A DNA stretch of 64,000 nucleotides, taken from the NCBI GenBank assembly GCA_963803295.1, contig CAWDMC010000022.1:1-64000 (forward strand). The letters are read 5' to 3'. The position numbers and the translations under genes are program-made. Under the pieces are notes generated by a model. It made no database searches. It saw only the letters and a list, made by a program, of their open reading frames with translations, and was not told where the DNA came from. Shown one piece after another: positions 42,799-51,916 of the stretch. Numbering within the stretch: position 1 is the stretch's first letter; every line of letters begins with the position of its first letter. The DNA comes from CAWDMC01 sp963803295 (lineage in GTDB: Bacteria > Acidobacteriota > Terriglobia > UBA7540).

Positions 42799-43348
42799 CA
42801 GGGCTTTGGTGGTTCTCGCGGAGAGCCGGGGCATAGTCCTCACGCAAGCCAGACTTGAGATCTACCTGGGGGAACTCTCCGACCTACCGCTGGAGCGGGT
42901 AATCGAGGCCATCAGAAATTGCCTGCGCAACGGTTCGCCATACTTCCCGCAAATTCCAGAATTGCGCGCGATGGTCAACCCGCAATCAACTGGAGACGCC
43001 GCCGCCGAGCACGCATGGCAGGAAACGGAAACCTGGGTTAGACGCTACTATCATCCGGACCGTGGCCTGCAAGGTTCTTGGAACCGCGCCACGCGGACCT
43101 TTGATCCGGTGCCGCCGCTAGACTCGCGCTCTGGTCGTGCGCTGCGAGCGATCGGCGGACCGAATGCGATCTGGTCTTGCGCCGATTACGGCGAGGGCAT
43201 CGCCGACAATTACCCTTTCGTCCGGAAGGAATTCCTTCGAGTGTGGAAACTTGCGCCCGAGGTGGAGAGGATAGACCACGAGCTTAGCGCCGCCGCGACC
43301 AAGATGCTGCCTGGGTTCGGTGCGCTGGCGATGGCGAAGAAGATGTGA
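42728..43348 (+). CDS. Helicase-loader-like phage protein
   Basis: A 206-aa protein with an N-terminal helical bundle (RALVVLAESRGIVLTQARLE, LERVIEAIRNCLRNGSPYFP, IPELRAMV). This pattern is shared with G39P/DnaB-inhibitor-like or P-like proteins that load the helicase. The C-terminal half includes RRYYHPDRGLQGSWNRATRT and AIGGPNAIWSCADYGEG. The position after the DUF1376 gene supports a replication role. Confidence 0.6.
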   Translation: MPSQKMIPMWRSQQQQPSTSVELSRALVVLAESRGIVLTQARLEIYLGELSDLPLERVIEAIRNCLRNGSPYFPQIPELRAMVNPQSTGDAAAEHAWQETETWVRRYYHPDRGLQGSWNRATRTFDPVPPLDSRSGRALRAIGGPNAIWSCADYGEGIADNYPFVRKEFLRVWKLAPEVERIDHELSAAATKMLPGFGALAMAKKM

Positions 43349-43650
43349 GTCCCATCATGCGCTTCGACGGCGAAGCAGTTGACCCGATCCTGGATGGCCC
43401 CCGCTTGGGGCGGCAACTCGCGGCGGTGCGCGATTATTGTCTGGGGCTGAACGGGGGATTTGCGACCCTGAGACAAATCAGCGAAGCGGTTGGCTCCGGC
43501 GAAGCCAGCGTCAGTGCCCAGCTGCGCAATCTGCGGAAAGAGAAATTCGGGAGCTTTATCGTCGAACGGTGCCGTGGCAGTGGCGGGCTGTTCTTCTATC
43601 GGGTTTTGAGACCCAAGCCCGAGCAATTGCCCTTGCCGTTGGCGGGGTGA
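43345..43650 (+). CDS. Winged-helix phage protein, 101 aa
   Basis: A winged-helix pattern: NGGFATLRQISEAVGSGEAS, VSAQLRNLRKEKFGSFIVER and a beta wing RGSGGLFFYRVL. GTG 43345 overlaps the preceding stop; ATG 43357 is an alternative. It is probably a regulator, or an endonuclease-type wHTH as in many phages. Confidence 0.65.
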   Translation: MSPIMRFDGEAVDPILDGPRLGRQLAAVRDYCLGLNGGFATLRQISEAVGSGEASVSAQLRNLRKEKFGSFIVERCRGSGGLFFYRVLRPKPEQLPLPLAG

Positions 43651-44038
43651 CCCTCAAATGAAGTCGAAAAACCCGAACTCGGCGAAGCGCGGGCGGCAGG
43701 TTGCGGGGGTTTCGGCTGCCTCCCCCAGAAGCACGAATGGCGAGCCCAGGAGGATATAGCGGTGCACCGGACCCGAGATCATTGATGCTGGGCCGTGCTG
43801 CGCAATCTCCCTGGGGCCTTCTGAGTGTTTCCCGTGGTAGGATCATCAGGACGGATAGTGCCGTTGAGTTTCGGCGGGTGCGCCTGGGCGTCATAGTCCA
43901 AGAAACTGGGCGGCAAGTTCGCAGGATCTCCGCAAGGCGCGGAGTTTCGGGCGGCAGAAGGCCGAAGTGCGTTTTCGCACCCGGCGAATTCTGGCGCCCG
44001 TTTTTGTTTTTCAGGGGCGCGACAAGGGAGAAATCGAA
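43651..44038. other. Structured intergenic region upstream of the capsid gene
   Basis: A 33-aa basic ORF at 43658-43759 (MKSKNPNSAKRGRQVAGVSA) is possible but weak. The rest shows hairpins, including GTGCG-TTTT-CGCAC (43967-43980) and CTCCG...CGGAG just before it. Terminase and portal genes would normally lie here and are missing. Confidence 0.45.
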
Positions 44039-45270
44039 GTGACAAGATCACGTGAGATGAGAGAAAAACGCGCCAGCCTAGTTGAGGAAGCACAGAAGCT
44101 CATCCCAACCACTGGGCGAGTCACCCCGGAAGCACGACGGAAATTCGATGTCCTGATGGCGGAGGCTGATGAGTTAGAGCGGGAAATCCGCAGGCTCGAA
44201 GTGGACGGGCTGTCCGCCGAATTACGCCGCCCAAATGACCGGCCGTCTGATGGTCAACCCGGCGGCGGCTTTGAGATCTCGGAATCTCCGCGACAAACGC
44301 GCGCGTTCCGCGAATATCTGCGGCGCGGCGCTAACGACATGACCCCGGAGAACCGCGCGGTGCTCGCGGAATTCCGCGATATGGGCGTCGCCACCGGCGC
44401 GGCGGGTGGGTATTTCGTTCCGCAGGGATCCTCCGAGAGGTCGATACTGCACAGAAATTCTATGGCAGCATGCTTGCCGTGGCGCGCATCCTGGACACTG
44501 CAACCGGCAACCCGTTGCCCTATCCGACCTCAAACGACACGGGGATTGTTGGCGAACTGGTCGGCGAGGGCGTGCAAGTCGCAACCGCCGACGTGAACGT
44601 CGGGCACCTTGTCCTTGGTGCGTTCAAGTTCTCAACCAAGCTCGTGAAAGTAAGCATCGAACTGTTACAGGATTCCGCTTTCAACCTCGATAGCTGGCTG
44701 GCCGAACAATTCGGCATCCGCCTGGGGCGAATTCTCAACACCAAGTTCACCGTCGGCGTCGGCACGACCGAACCGATGGGAATTATAACGGCGGCGACCG
44801 CTGGGCCGACTGCGACCGGTTCGGCGCTCAACACCGGCGGGAGCGAGACGGGCGCAACCAGCATCGGGAGCGATGACTTGGTCGCGCTCGAACACTCCGT
44901 GGACCCGCTTTACAGGCGCGGCGGGAGTTGGCAGATGCACGACACGACACTGAAGGCGCTCAAGAGCCTGAAGGATAAATATGGGCGTCCGATCTGGGTT
45001 CCGGGCATCGCAAACAACGCGCCGGACACCATCCTAGGCTATCCCTACTCACTCAACTCCGACATGGACCAGATCGCAACCGGGAAGAAAACGGTGCTCT
45101 TTGGCGCGTTCTCGAAATACATCATCAGGCGCGTGAAAGAACTCGCGGTGCTCCGGTTGGTGGAACGCTTCGCCGACTACGGGCAGGTTGGGTTCCTCGG
45201 GTTCGCGCGCTATGACGGAAATTTGGTCGATGCGGGAACGCATCCGGTCAAATACTTGGTGCAGGCTTAA
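44039..45270 (+). pseudogene. HK97-type major capsid protein, one-base frameshift
   Basis: GTG 44039 (GGGAG upstream) starts the N-terminal delta/scaffold coiled coil (REKRASLVEEAQKLIP, LMAEADELEREIRRLE) and runs to GGYFVPQG. After GGG at 44425-44427 the native sequence continues in the next frame as ILREVDTAQKFYGSMLAVAR. It then gives LPYPTSNDTGIVGELVGEGV, FSTKLVKVSIELLQDSAFNL, and VGFLGFARYDGNLVDAG before a stop at 45270. One added G rejoins the frames into a protein of about 410 aa. Confidence 0.85.
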
Positions 45271-45404
45271 CGGGGCCGACCTCCTCCCCAATTAGTCTGA
45301 AAACGCCGCCAAGTGAGCAACCCTCACCGGTCCCTCGCCCTTTTCGCGCTCAGGATGGGGGACCGACAGGGCTAGCAATTCCCCTCGATTTGGAGTGACA
45401 GTCC

Positions 45405-45782
45405 ATGGACAACGCTTCGGAACAGGCGGCGAGCAAGGCACAGTGGAACCCGGCGGCCATCGTCGCGGACCTGGAAGCACGGGCGGCGATGCTCGGCGGC
45501 TGCTGCCTTGCAATCTATTTCGAGAGTGGCACCGTGTTCGTCGTTGCGGGCGAAAAGGACAACGTCGGGACGCTAACCCACCTACTCGCCTTGGGCGGCT
45601 ACCCGATGGCGCATGTTTACGTCCGTCGCGAGGGTGGAAAGCTAGACGTACTTGTTGACCCCCTCCCGCCTGTCGCGGCCATGGCTGATCCGGAGGTCGC
45701 TGCATACTTGCATGGCGTTGCGGCACACTTCAGCGGCGTGCTAGCTGCAAAGGGCGTGGTGCGGCCATCAATCACACAGTGA
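45405..45782 (+). CDS. hypothetical phage protein, 125 aa
   Basis: It lies between capsid and tape measure. Soluble, with RAAMLGGCCLAIYFESGTVF and LLALGGYPMAHVYVRREGGK as its core, and an Ala-rich C-terminus. Position suggests a head-tail or neck protein but I see no family match. A GGAGTG-like site precedes ATG 45405. Confidence 0.55.
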   Translation: MDNASEQAASKAQWNPAAIVADLEARAAMLGGCCLAIYFESGTVFVVAGEKDNVGTLTHLLALGGYPMAHVYVRREGGKLDVLVDPLPPVAAMADPEVAAYLHGVAAHFSGVLAAKGVVRPSITQ

Positions 45783-45791
45783 GGATTCCGA

Positions 45792-46079
45792 ATGGAAGTG
45801 AACGACGACTTGGAAGGGAAGGTCCTCGCAATTCTCGCGCGGTACTCCAGCTTGGATTTCGAGAGTTTGAAGGATCTGGTGTTGACGGGTGTCTACAGCT
45901 TTGAGGCTGAGGAACGCTTAAAGCGGGCGGTTCACGCCCTCACGGAACGGGGCGCGGTCAAGGCGGGCGGAACATTCGGCCCGTTTTGGCTGCCGGAGGT
46001 TAAGACTCCCGCGCGGCGCGGCTCAAAAGCATTTCGAGTTTCGCGGCAAGCGGCATCCGCGCCCACGATTGGTCGATAA
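45792..46079 (+). CDS. Small winged-helix-like phage protein, 95 aa
   Basis: The N-terminal 65 residues (LEGKVLAILARYSSLDFESL, AEERLKRAVHALTERGAVKA) read as a winged-helix domain. A basic tail follows. It starts nine bases after the stop of the 125-aa gene. Its last 80 bases overlap the convergent HTH gene on the other strand. Confidence 0.55.
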   Translation: MEVNDDLEGKVLAILARYSSLDFESLKDLVLTGVYSFEAEERLKRAVHALTERGAVKAGGTFGPFWLPEVKTPARRGSKAFRVSRQAASAPTIGR

Positions 46080-46299
46080 GGGCGAGCAAAACGGCAACGT
46101 CACTGCCGTGCCCGTTCGTCGTCGCGCCATTCGTCGGAGGGCTAGCGACCGCCGGGCGAGGCTTAAGGTCTCTCAGGTGATAGTGCACGGTGCTCCGACT
46201 ACAGCCGAATTCGTTGGCGATTTCTGTCCTCGTTTTGCCGGACTGGAAGGCGGCGATGATTTTGGCCGGGTCCAGACGCGGCCCATCTTGCGGGTCCAT
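46000..46299 (-). CDS. Hin-like helix-turn-helix protein, 99 aa
   Basis: An N-terminal HTH of resolvase type (PAKIIAAFQSGKTRTEIANE, FGCSRSTVHYHLRDL) is followed by a linker and a C-terminal helix (SWARMPLAAKLEMLLSRAAR). ATG 46299 has GGAGG five bases upstream, which decides the start over longer options. It is probably a regulator embedded in the structural region. Confidence 0.65.
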   Translation of the reverse strand: MDPQDGPRLDPAKIIAAFQSGKTRTEIANEFGCSRSTVHYHLRDLKPRPAVASPPTNGATTNGHGSDVAVLLALIDQSWARMPLAAKLEMLLSRAARES

Positions 46300-46494
46300 A
46301 AGTCCTCCAATGCGCGCAAGCGCGCGAGCTTCCTGCTGGCGAACCGTTGCACGTGTTTCCCGGAGCGGCGGCGAGCAGCGGGAGCCGGTCGGCAGGCCGG
46401 TAACGGCGGTAAGCAATTCGGCGGCGAAGTCTTCCACACGGTCATTTTACAGCGACGGGCAAGTCCGACCGAAGCCGGGGTTAAGGAATAAGCC

Positions 46495-48773
46495 ATGGCG
46501 AACATACTCGGATCGCTGATTGTCGATCTCAAAGCGAACGTTGCGGAGTTTCTGTCCGGGATGTCAGAGGCCGGACGCCACGCCGCCCGGACCGGACGCG
46601 AAATCGAAGAAACCTTTTCCCGGATGGGTTCGGTTGCGTCGTCCTTGCTTGCGCCATTCGGCGAGCTTGGAAAGCAGATCGGCGGCACGCTTGGTGAAAT
46701 CGGCGACATGATGGGCCGGACCATGACGTCAACCGCAAAGCTCGGCGGCACGTTTACCGCCGTCGGTGCCGGTGCCCCGCCGGGTTGGGTCTTGCCGTCA
46801 TGGGCGCTATCGAACTAGCCGACAAAGCCGCCGAAATGGGCGCGCGCATCGCCGAAGCATCCGAGAAAACCGGCATGTCCGCCGAACATCTGTCCGGCTT
46901 GTCCGCCATCTCCAAGGTTACCGGGGAAAGTTTCGATTCCCTGACGACCTCGCTTGCCCGCGCGGGTCAGCGCCTCGAATCCGCCATTCTGAACCCCGGC
47001 GCGGGTGCCGGTGCGGTCCTCGCGCAAGTCATGGGCGGCGCGAAGGAACTAGCCAACCTCGGGCTTGTACCCATGGACGACGCCTTGCAAACCGTCCTTG
47101 CTCACATCTTCGAATTCAACAACGTGGGCGAACGCAACGTCGCCTTGAATGCCCTTCTGGGTAAGGGTTGGCAAACCAACATCGAAACCCTAAAGCTACT
47201 CGCGGAACAAGGGTTCGCGCCCGCCATGGCCGAAGCGCACCGGCTGGGAATGTACTTCGATGCTTTCTCCGCGAAGCAGGCCAAAGAGTACATGGTTGCG
47301 ACGCGCGAACTCAAAGCCGAAATCGCCGGGTTGGGGGTCGCTATCGGCAAGGAATTGATGCCTTACGTCAAGGAGTGGATCGCTAATTGGCAGGGGATGA
47401 CTCCCCGGATTGTGTCCTGGGGATACGCCGTCAAAGGGGCAATCCTCGCGATACAGGGCAACCTCGGCGGCGCGGCGGACGCCTGGGCGCGATACGAGGC
47501 GAAGCAACGCGAAGCGGACCAAGTGCAAACTGATTTCCGCGACCATGTGTCGAACCTCGCGGCGGGCGAAAAGAAGCTATCCGACGAAACCGACCGCCAC
47601 CTACAAGGGGTCCAAAAACATACCAAGGCGATGCGCGACTGGGCGGCGACTTTTCATTCCATGGTGCCGCACGTTTTCAACCTGGACAACGCGCTCGCGA
47701 ACCTGGACAAGAAGGACCTGGAAAGAAGCACCGAAGACATGGCCCGGACCTGGAAGCAGTTACAGGAAGGAACCTTCCATCTTGACTTACAAATGCCGGA
47801 CGGCGCGACCAAGGAACTCCAAACCGCAATTGACTTACTGCACCAAATGGCCTGGACGTTGCGCGAAGCCGACGTGCCCATGAAGACATTGTCCGAAGAT
47901 GCGCAGGAATTCGACCACTATTCCGTGTGGAAAAAGCAAGTCGGCCAACTCTTGATTTACCGGAATGAATTCGTCGCCCTCGGGCGGTCAACCCTCGCGA
48001 TTGATGCGGCAATTTACAACGCGCAACGGCAACTTATCGAACAAGAGGACGCGATGCGAATCCGCGTCGGCGACTTACGAACTAAGTTCGTCGGGTTCCT
48101 GGACGAACTCGCACTTGCCGGCAAGGACATGGGGGAAAAGGTCTTCGGGACGCTGCTACACGCCCTCGACTCAGTCGAGAATGAGCTTGCCCGATTCATC
48201 GTAACCGGGCAATCGAACTTCAAGCAACTATTCCAAAGCGTCGCCATGGAGATGACTAAGTCGGGCTTACAGGACTTATTCGGGCGCGCGTCGGAAGCTA
48301 TCGCCTCGAAATTCGGAATCACCTTGCCCGCCATGGGCGCGCAAGGAAGCTCGCCCGGCAAACCGTTGTATGTGTCCGTCGTCAACGGCGGCGGGGGCGG
48401 GTTGCCCGGCTTGCCCGGCGGGTTGCCAGGCATGGGCGGCGGCGAAGGGGGCGGCGGCGATGTGCAGGAAATCCCCGGCGGCAACATTCAGGAAATTCTA
48501 GGCGACTTGTCCGGGATTTTTGGCGGCGGTCGCGCGGGCGGCGGCGAAGTCGTGCCGGGCAAGTTTTACGAAGTGGGCGAACGCCAACCGGAATTCTTTT
48601 CGCCGCGCGTGCCCGGACAAATCACGACCGCGCCGCCGGGCGGCGGGGGTCATACCGTCGTCAATTTCCATGTCAACGGCGTGCGCGATTTCGATGGATT
48701 CCGGCGGTCGTCGGGCCAAATTATGGCGCTTTTGCAAAATCAGCTTGCAACTGCATACTCAAGAAATCGATAG
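46495..48773 (+). pseudogene. Phage tail tape measure protein, one-base frameshift
   Basis: ATG 46495 (GGAATAAGCC upstream) begins IVDLKANVAEFLSGMSEAGR, the usual start of tape measure proteins. The frame breaks near CCCC at 46775-46778. The continuation reads GLGLAVMGAIELADKAAEMG, then GMSAEHLSGLSAISKVTGES and long helical stretches. A glycine-rich tail (GGGGGLPGLPGGLPGMGGGE) and HTVVNFHVNGVRDFDGFRRS end the protein at 48773. Together they make about 759 aa. Confidence 0.85.
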
Positions 48774-48912
48774 CGGAAATGCCCTCGAACCCGAGGGAAA
48801 GTCGCGGGTCTATGCGCCGGGTCCGGCGGGTCACATATCATGGCGACTTTTGCGAAATCAACGCCACTGCATGCGCAAGAAGGTCGATAGAATGGCGCTC
48901 GAACCCGCATGA
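48719..48912 (+). repeat. Imperfect tandem copy of the tape measure 3' end
   Basis: The segment 48719-48795 (ATTATGGCGCTTTTGCAAAA onwards, ending CTCGAACCCG) is echoed at 48836-48912 (ATCATGGCGACTTTTGCGAA onwards, ending CTCGAACCCG) with substitutions. The repeat includes the native stop region, so the second copy is non-coding. Confidence 0.55.
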
Positions 48913-49035
48913 ACACAGGCTAAAAGTCGGTGAAACCACAAAAAACCCAGACCCCCCCCTATGCGAATTTCGCGGGTGTGCGTGCGGTGATCCGTCGGGG
49001 TCCGCAGACGAAAAAGGTTTGCAGAAAAAGACCCC

Positions 49036-49266
49036 CTATCCCCCCCCACTGCGGATTCGGATTGCCTTTCTGGGCAGACGGCCAACCTTCCGCAACATCG
49101 CCGCCGCGCCCACGCGCCCGCCGCCCCGGTTCTCGTATTCGTGCAATCCCATTTCAAGGACCAGCGCCGCCATTTTGGAGACCGGGCGGTCTTCCTGCCC
49201 GGCCAATTCCACCAGCCGGTTTTTGACGTCCGCTGGAACGTGCACCGTGAGATTCAAACGCCTCAT
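49036..49266 (-). CDS. Ribbon-helix-helix protein, 76 aa
   Basis: An Arc/CopG-type fold: RRLNLTVHVPADVKNRLVEL, then VSKMAALVLEMGLHEYENR. A basic tail follows. It is probably a DNA-binding regulator of the element, transcribed against the tape measure gene. It lies just inside attR. Confidence 0.72.
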   Translation of the reverse strand: MRRLNLTVHVPADVKNRLVELAGQEDRPVSKMAALVLEMGLHEYENRGGGRVGAAAMLRKVGRLPRKAIRIRSGGG

Positions 49267-49482
49267 TGCCCTTTGTTCCCCCTGATTCTGAACTGCACCA
49301 AAACAGTGCAGAATTCTGGTGCTACTTCTGGTGCTACTTCGGGAAGTTTAGCAGGTCTCAACCAGTCACGTGGGGTCACAGTACATGGTCGCCAACAAGG
49401 TCTGTGGTTACAATGGGATATTACACTCTGTGCAACTCAGTGCGACTCGGTGCAAGTTGATGCTATAGTCAACAAAAACGGA

Positions 49483-49528
49483 TTCGTAAACCGTAGGTCG
49501 GGGGTTCGATTCCCTTCGCCGGCTCCAT
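49483..49528 (+). repeat. attR: 46-bp direct repeat (tRNA 3' half)
   Basis: Identical to attL (39975-40020). Upstream of it there is no matching acceptor strand or D-arm, so this is only the 3' half of a tRNA. Flanking bases diverge on both sides, defining the repeat limits. Confidence 0.92.
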
Positions 49529-49712
49529 ATTCAATTGCGACGGGTTCAGCGGTTAGTCCTGACAACTGCTGCTTCAACGGGGCCGATTCGCTGACTCTTG
49601 CCCAATACGCCTTCCTCGGTCGGGCGCAGCGTCTGGAGTCAGTAATTGGAGCGGTCGGCTTCGGCCTGTTCCCGATTCTGCCGCGCGGTCGCGGAAGCCT
49701 GCTCAAGGCTCT

Positions 49713-49937
49713 TCAGGTCGCCGGCGCCGAGGCGCGGTCTGCCTCCTGCTGGGTGCGCAGCTTGTCGTCGATCTTCGCGGACAGATCCATATAGCTGCGA
49801 GTCTGGCTATCGCGCATCGTGTCGTAAAGCTCCTTGTTGGGGATCGGCCAGCGCCTGAAACACCCGCTCCGGCGGTGCGGCGATGGAATCTCGCTGACGA
49901 TAGCGTCTCCATCGGGCGCGACATTTGAAGTAGCCAT
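49713..49937 (-). pseudogene. SRPBCC-family fragment, frameshifted
   Basis: ATG 49937 starts MATSNVAPDGDAIVSEI and then shifts. The adjacent frame reads IAAPPERVFQALADPQQ, the signature N-terminus of SRPBCC (AHSA1-type) proteins. Downstream the first frame gives ELYDTMRDSQTRSYMDLSAK and stops at 49713. The SRPBCC fold is incomplete, so this is a remnant, possibly fused to another sequence. Confidence 0.5.
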
Positions 49938-50003
49938 GTTTCATGCCTCCCCTTTACGATTTCTTCTTCCGGTTTCCCGAGGCTCGTTTCGCGGAATGAG
50001 GGG

Positions 50004-50564
50004 CTATGTTCGCGCCGCCCGGCCCGTTTTCTCCAGTTCCTTGATGCGTTCCCGCAACTCAGTAACCTCCCGCTGCAGTTCGGCATTTCTGTCGATGAGT
50101 TCGGCAACCTCCCGTTGCAGCTGGGCCTTCCCCTCGAGAAGTGTGGCGGCATGCTGCCACCTTCGTCTCCATTCATCGCCCACCTGCTTCAGCGCTTCCT
50201 CCGCGCCTCGCCGCATAGAACTGAACCAAATGGTCAGCAAGGACCCTGCGACAAAAAGAATCAGATATCGCGCCTCAGCCTGATTCATCGCCCACGAGTA
50301 AAGCGGAGGGAGGAAAAAGTAGTCTATGGCCAAGGCGGAGAGAATCATGGTGGCCAAGCCCGGCCCTGTACCGCCGTACCAAACACTGACCACGACAGCG
50401 GCCAGAAATAACCAAGCAAGAGGATACTGCAGGTGGAAGTTTCGTCGCACGAGTAGGCAGATGATCAGTGCCGCCGCAACGGATAAGGGGGCAAGCGAAT
50501 AACTCAAGGCCGGCGCGCTCTTCCAGAACGACCTCAAGCCGTCAGATCTTTTGGCTGGCGCCAC
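50004..50564 (-). CDS. DUF4118 membrane protein with coiled coil
   Basis: A 186-aa protein with a KdpD-type DUF4118 four-helix membrane domain (LAPLSVAAALIICLLVRRN, WLFLAAVVVSVWYGGTGPGL, IDYFFLPPLYSWAM). A long C-terminal coiled coil follows (LQREVAELIDRNAELQREVT). It has no kinase domain, so it is probably a stand-alone sensor or scaffold. The same domain opens the kinase at 57697. Confidence 0.8.
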   Translation of the reverse strand: MAPAKRSDGLRSFWKSAPALSYSLAPLSVAAALIICLLVRRNFHLQYPLAWLFLAAVVVSVWYGGTGPGLATMILSALAIDYFFLPPLYSWAMNQAEARYLILFVAGSLLTIWFSSMRRGAEEALKQVGDEWRRRWQHAATLLEGKAQLQREVAELIDRNAELQREVTELRERIKELEKTGRAART

Positions 50565-51279
50565 GGCGGAGCCCCCCGATGCTAAGCTTCAACACCGAAT
50601 GCGTGGGGTCACACAGAGCCACACACACGAATTCCTGTTTTGGCTCCCGGCAGCCTCACACAATACACCTACCAAGGGATTCCCGGGCACTTTTTTCTTT
50701 GGCCGGATCCAGGGGCTCGGGTGGGATCCGGTCTGCCCAACGCGAGACCCTCGGGAAGAGACTCACAAACAGGCGGTAAGAGCGGCCGACAGGTAGGTCG
50801 AAGCAAAGGAACGGAGTTCGGAAAAGCTGGCGCGACGATGCCCAGAGGGCTCAGCCAAAATGAATTGGCGGCCGGAGTCACGAAAGGAGATCGTTAGGAC
50901 ACAAAGCGATCTGGCGCGAGCCGCCAGACTCCTTGATATAACAGTCGTGCACCCCTTCCGCGATCTCCGACTAGATGCAGCGGATCATCGCCAACCTGGA
51001 GGAGAGTCTATTGGTCCGAGGCTTTTCCGGCTCCCCGCTGCTCTAGTGGTACCCTAACCTAATTCATTCATAACCAGTCAGTCCATTGAGAGTAAGATAG
51101 GGGTCAATCTCCCCCAATCAATATAGCGTTCACTACAACCTACGGGGACCCAGCAAATCTAACTTTGGATATACGAGGAGCGGTATGGTCGCGTTGCCAA
51201 AAGAAAAGCGTGCACCAAGCAGTTGCGACCGAAGCCTATGTTTGACCCCCAGCTAATTTTCCAGCCACTAAGAGGAAGC
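50565..51279. other. Intergenic region, about 715 bases
   Basis: No convincing gene on either strand. Scattered short frames are compositionally poor. It holds the promoter of the DUF4118 gene and the 3' flank of the response regulator. Confidence 0.4.
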
Positions 51280-51912
51280 TCATTCGAGCCGAATGATCCC
51301 ATGCTTGATGGCGAAGGCTACGGCTTCCGTTCGTCCGTGCACGCTCAGTTTTTGCAGGATGCTGTTGACGTGTGCCTTGACCGTGCCCTCCGTAACCAAT
51401 AAGGTGCTGCCGATTTCCTTGTTACTCTTGCCGGCACCGATCAATCTCAGGACGTCAAGCTCTCGCGCCGTGAGCTGCGGAGCGGCAACCCTCTCGGCAA
51501 GCTTAGCGGCGACGCCCGAAGGCAGGTAGGTTTCGCCCCTGCAAACCCGCCGGACAGACTCCAGCAACTCCTCGCGTGCCACGTCTTTCAGGAGATAGGC
51601 TTTTGCCCCGGCCCGGAGGGCGCGGTAAATGTCCTCGTCGCCGTCGAAGGTCGTCAACACAATGATTCGCGCGTCCGGGAACCGTTGCCGGATTGCTTTG
51701 ATGGCATCCACTCCGTCCATTACCGGCATCCGAAGATCGATGAGAGCGACGTCGGGACGACGACCGATAAAGAGTTTGACGGCCTCTCGACCGTCGCTCG
51801 CCTCCGCAATCACGGTCATGTCGGATCGGCGGCTGATGAGAGCCCGCAATCCTTCGCGCACCACCGGGTGATCGTCGGCGAGAAGAACGCGGATCTTTGT
51901 GCCGGTCAACAC
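51280..51912 (-). CDS. NarL/FixJ-type response regulator
   Basis: A 210-aa regulator: receiver domain with IRVLLADDHPVVREGLRALI, phosphoacceptor Asp in VALIDLRMPVMDG, Thr/Lys in IVLTTFDGD and AYLLKDV. The LuxR-type HTH follows (LTARELDVLRLIGAGKSNKE, IGSTLLVTEGTVKAHVNSIL). GTG 51912 lies just after the stop of the kinase gene, so the two are coupled and form a pair. Confidence 0.92.
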   Translation of the reverse strand: MLTGTKIRVLLADDHPVVREGLRALISRRSDMTVIAEASDGREAVKLFIGRRPDVALIDLRMPVMDGVDAIKAIRQRFPDARIIVLTTFDGDEDIYRALRAGAKAYLLKDVAREELLESVRRVCRGETYLPSGVAAKLAERVAAPQLTARELDVLRLIGAGKSNKEIGSTLLVTEGTVKAHVNSILQKLSVHGRTEAVAFAIKHGIIRLE

Positions 51913-51916
51913 CTGA

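Larger units (their letters stand above)
39975..49528. mobile_element. 9.5 kb phage-like integrated element at tRNA-Thr
   Basis: It is bounded by the 46-bp att repeats. Gene order is integrase and CGNR-type protein (minus), excisionase-like HTH, DUF1376 and helicase-loader-like proteins, winged-helix protein, capsid, small proteins, HTH (minus), tape measure, RHH (minus). No large terminase, portal, tail-tube or lysis gene was found, so it is either a degraded prophage or a satellite. Confidence 0.85.

Noticed and set aside
45292..45726. 144-aa minus-strand frame
   Set aside because: Antisense to the 125-aa phage gene, with Pro/Arg/Ser-rich shadow composition and no domain.
49437..49706. 89-aa minus-strand frame containing GEGNRTPDLRFTNP
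   Set aside because: This peptide is the well-known artefact of translating a tRNA 3' half on the wrong strand; it covers the attR repeat.
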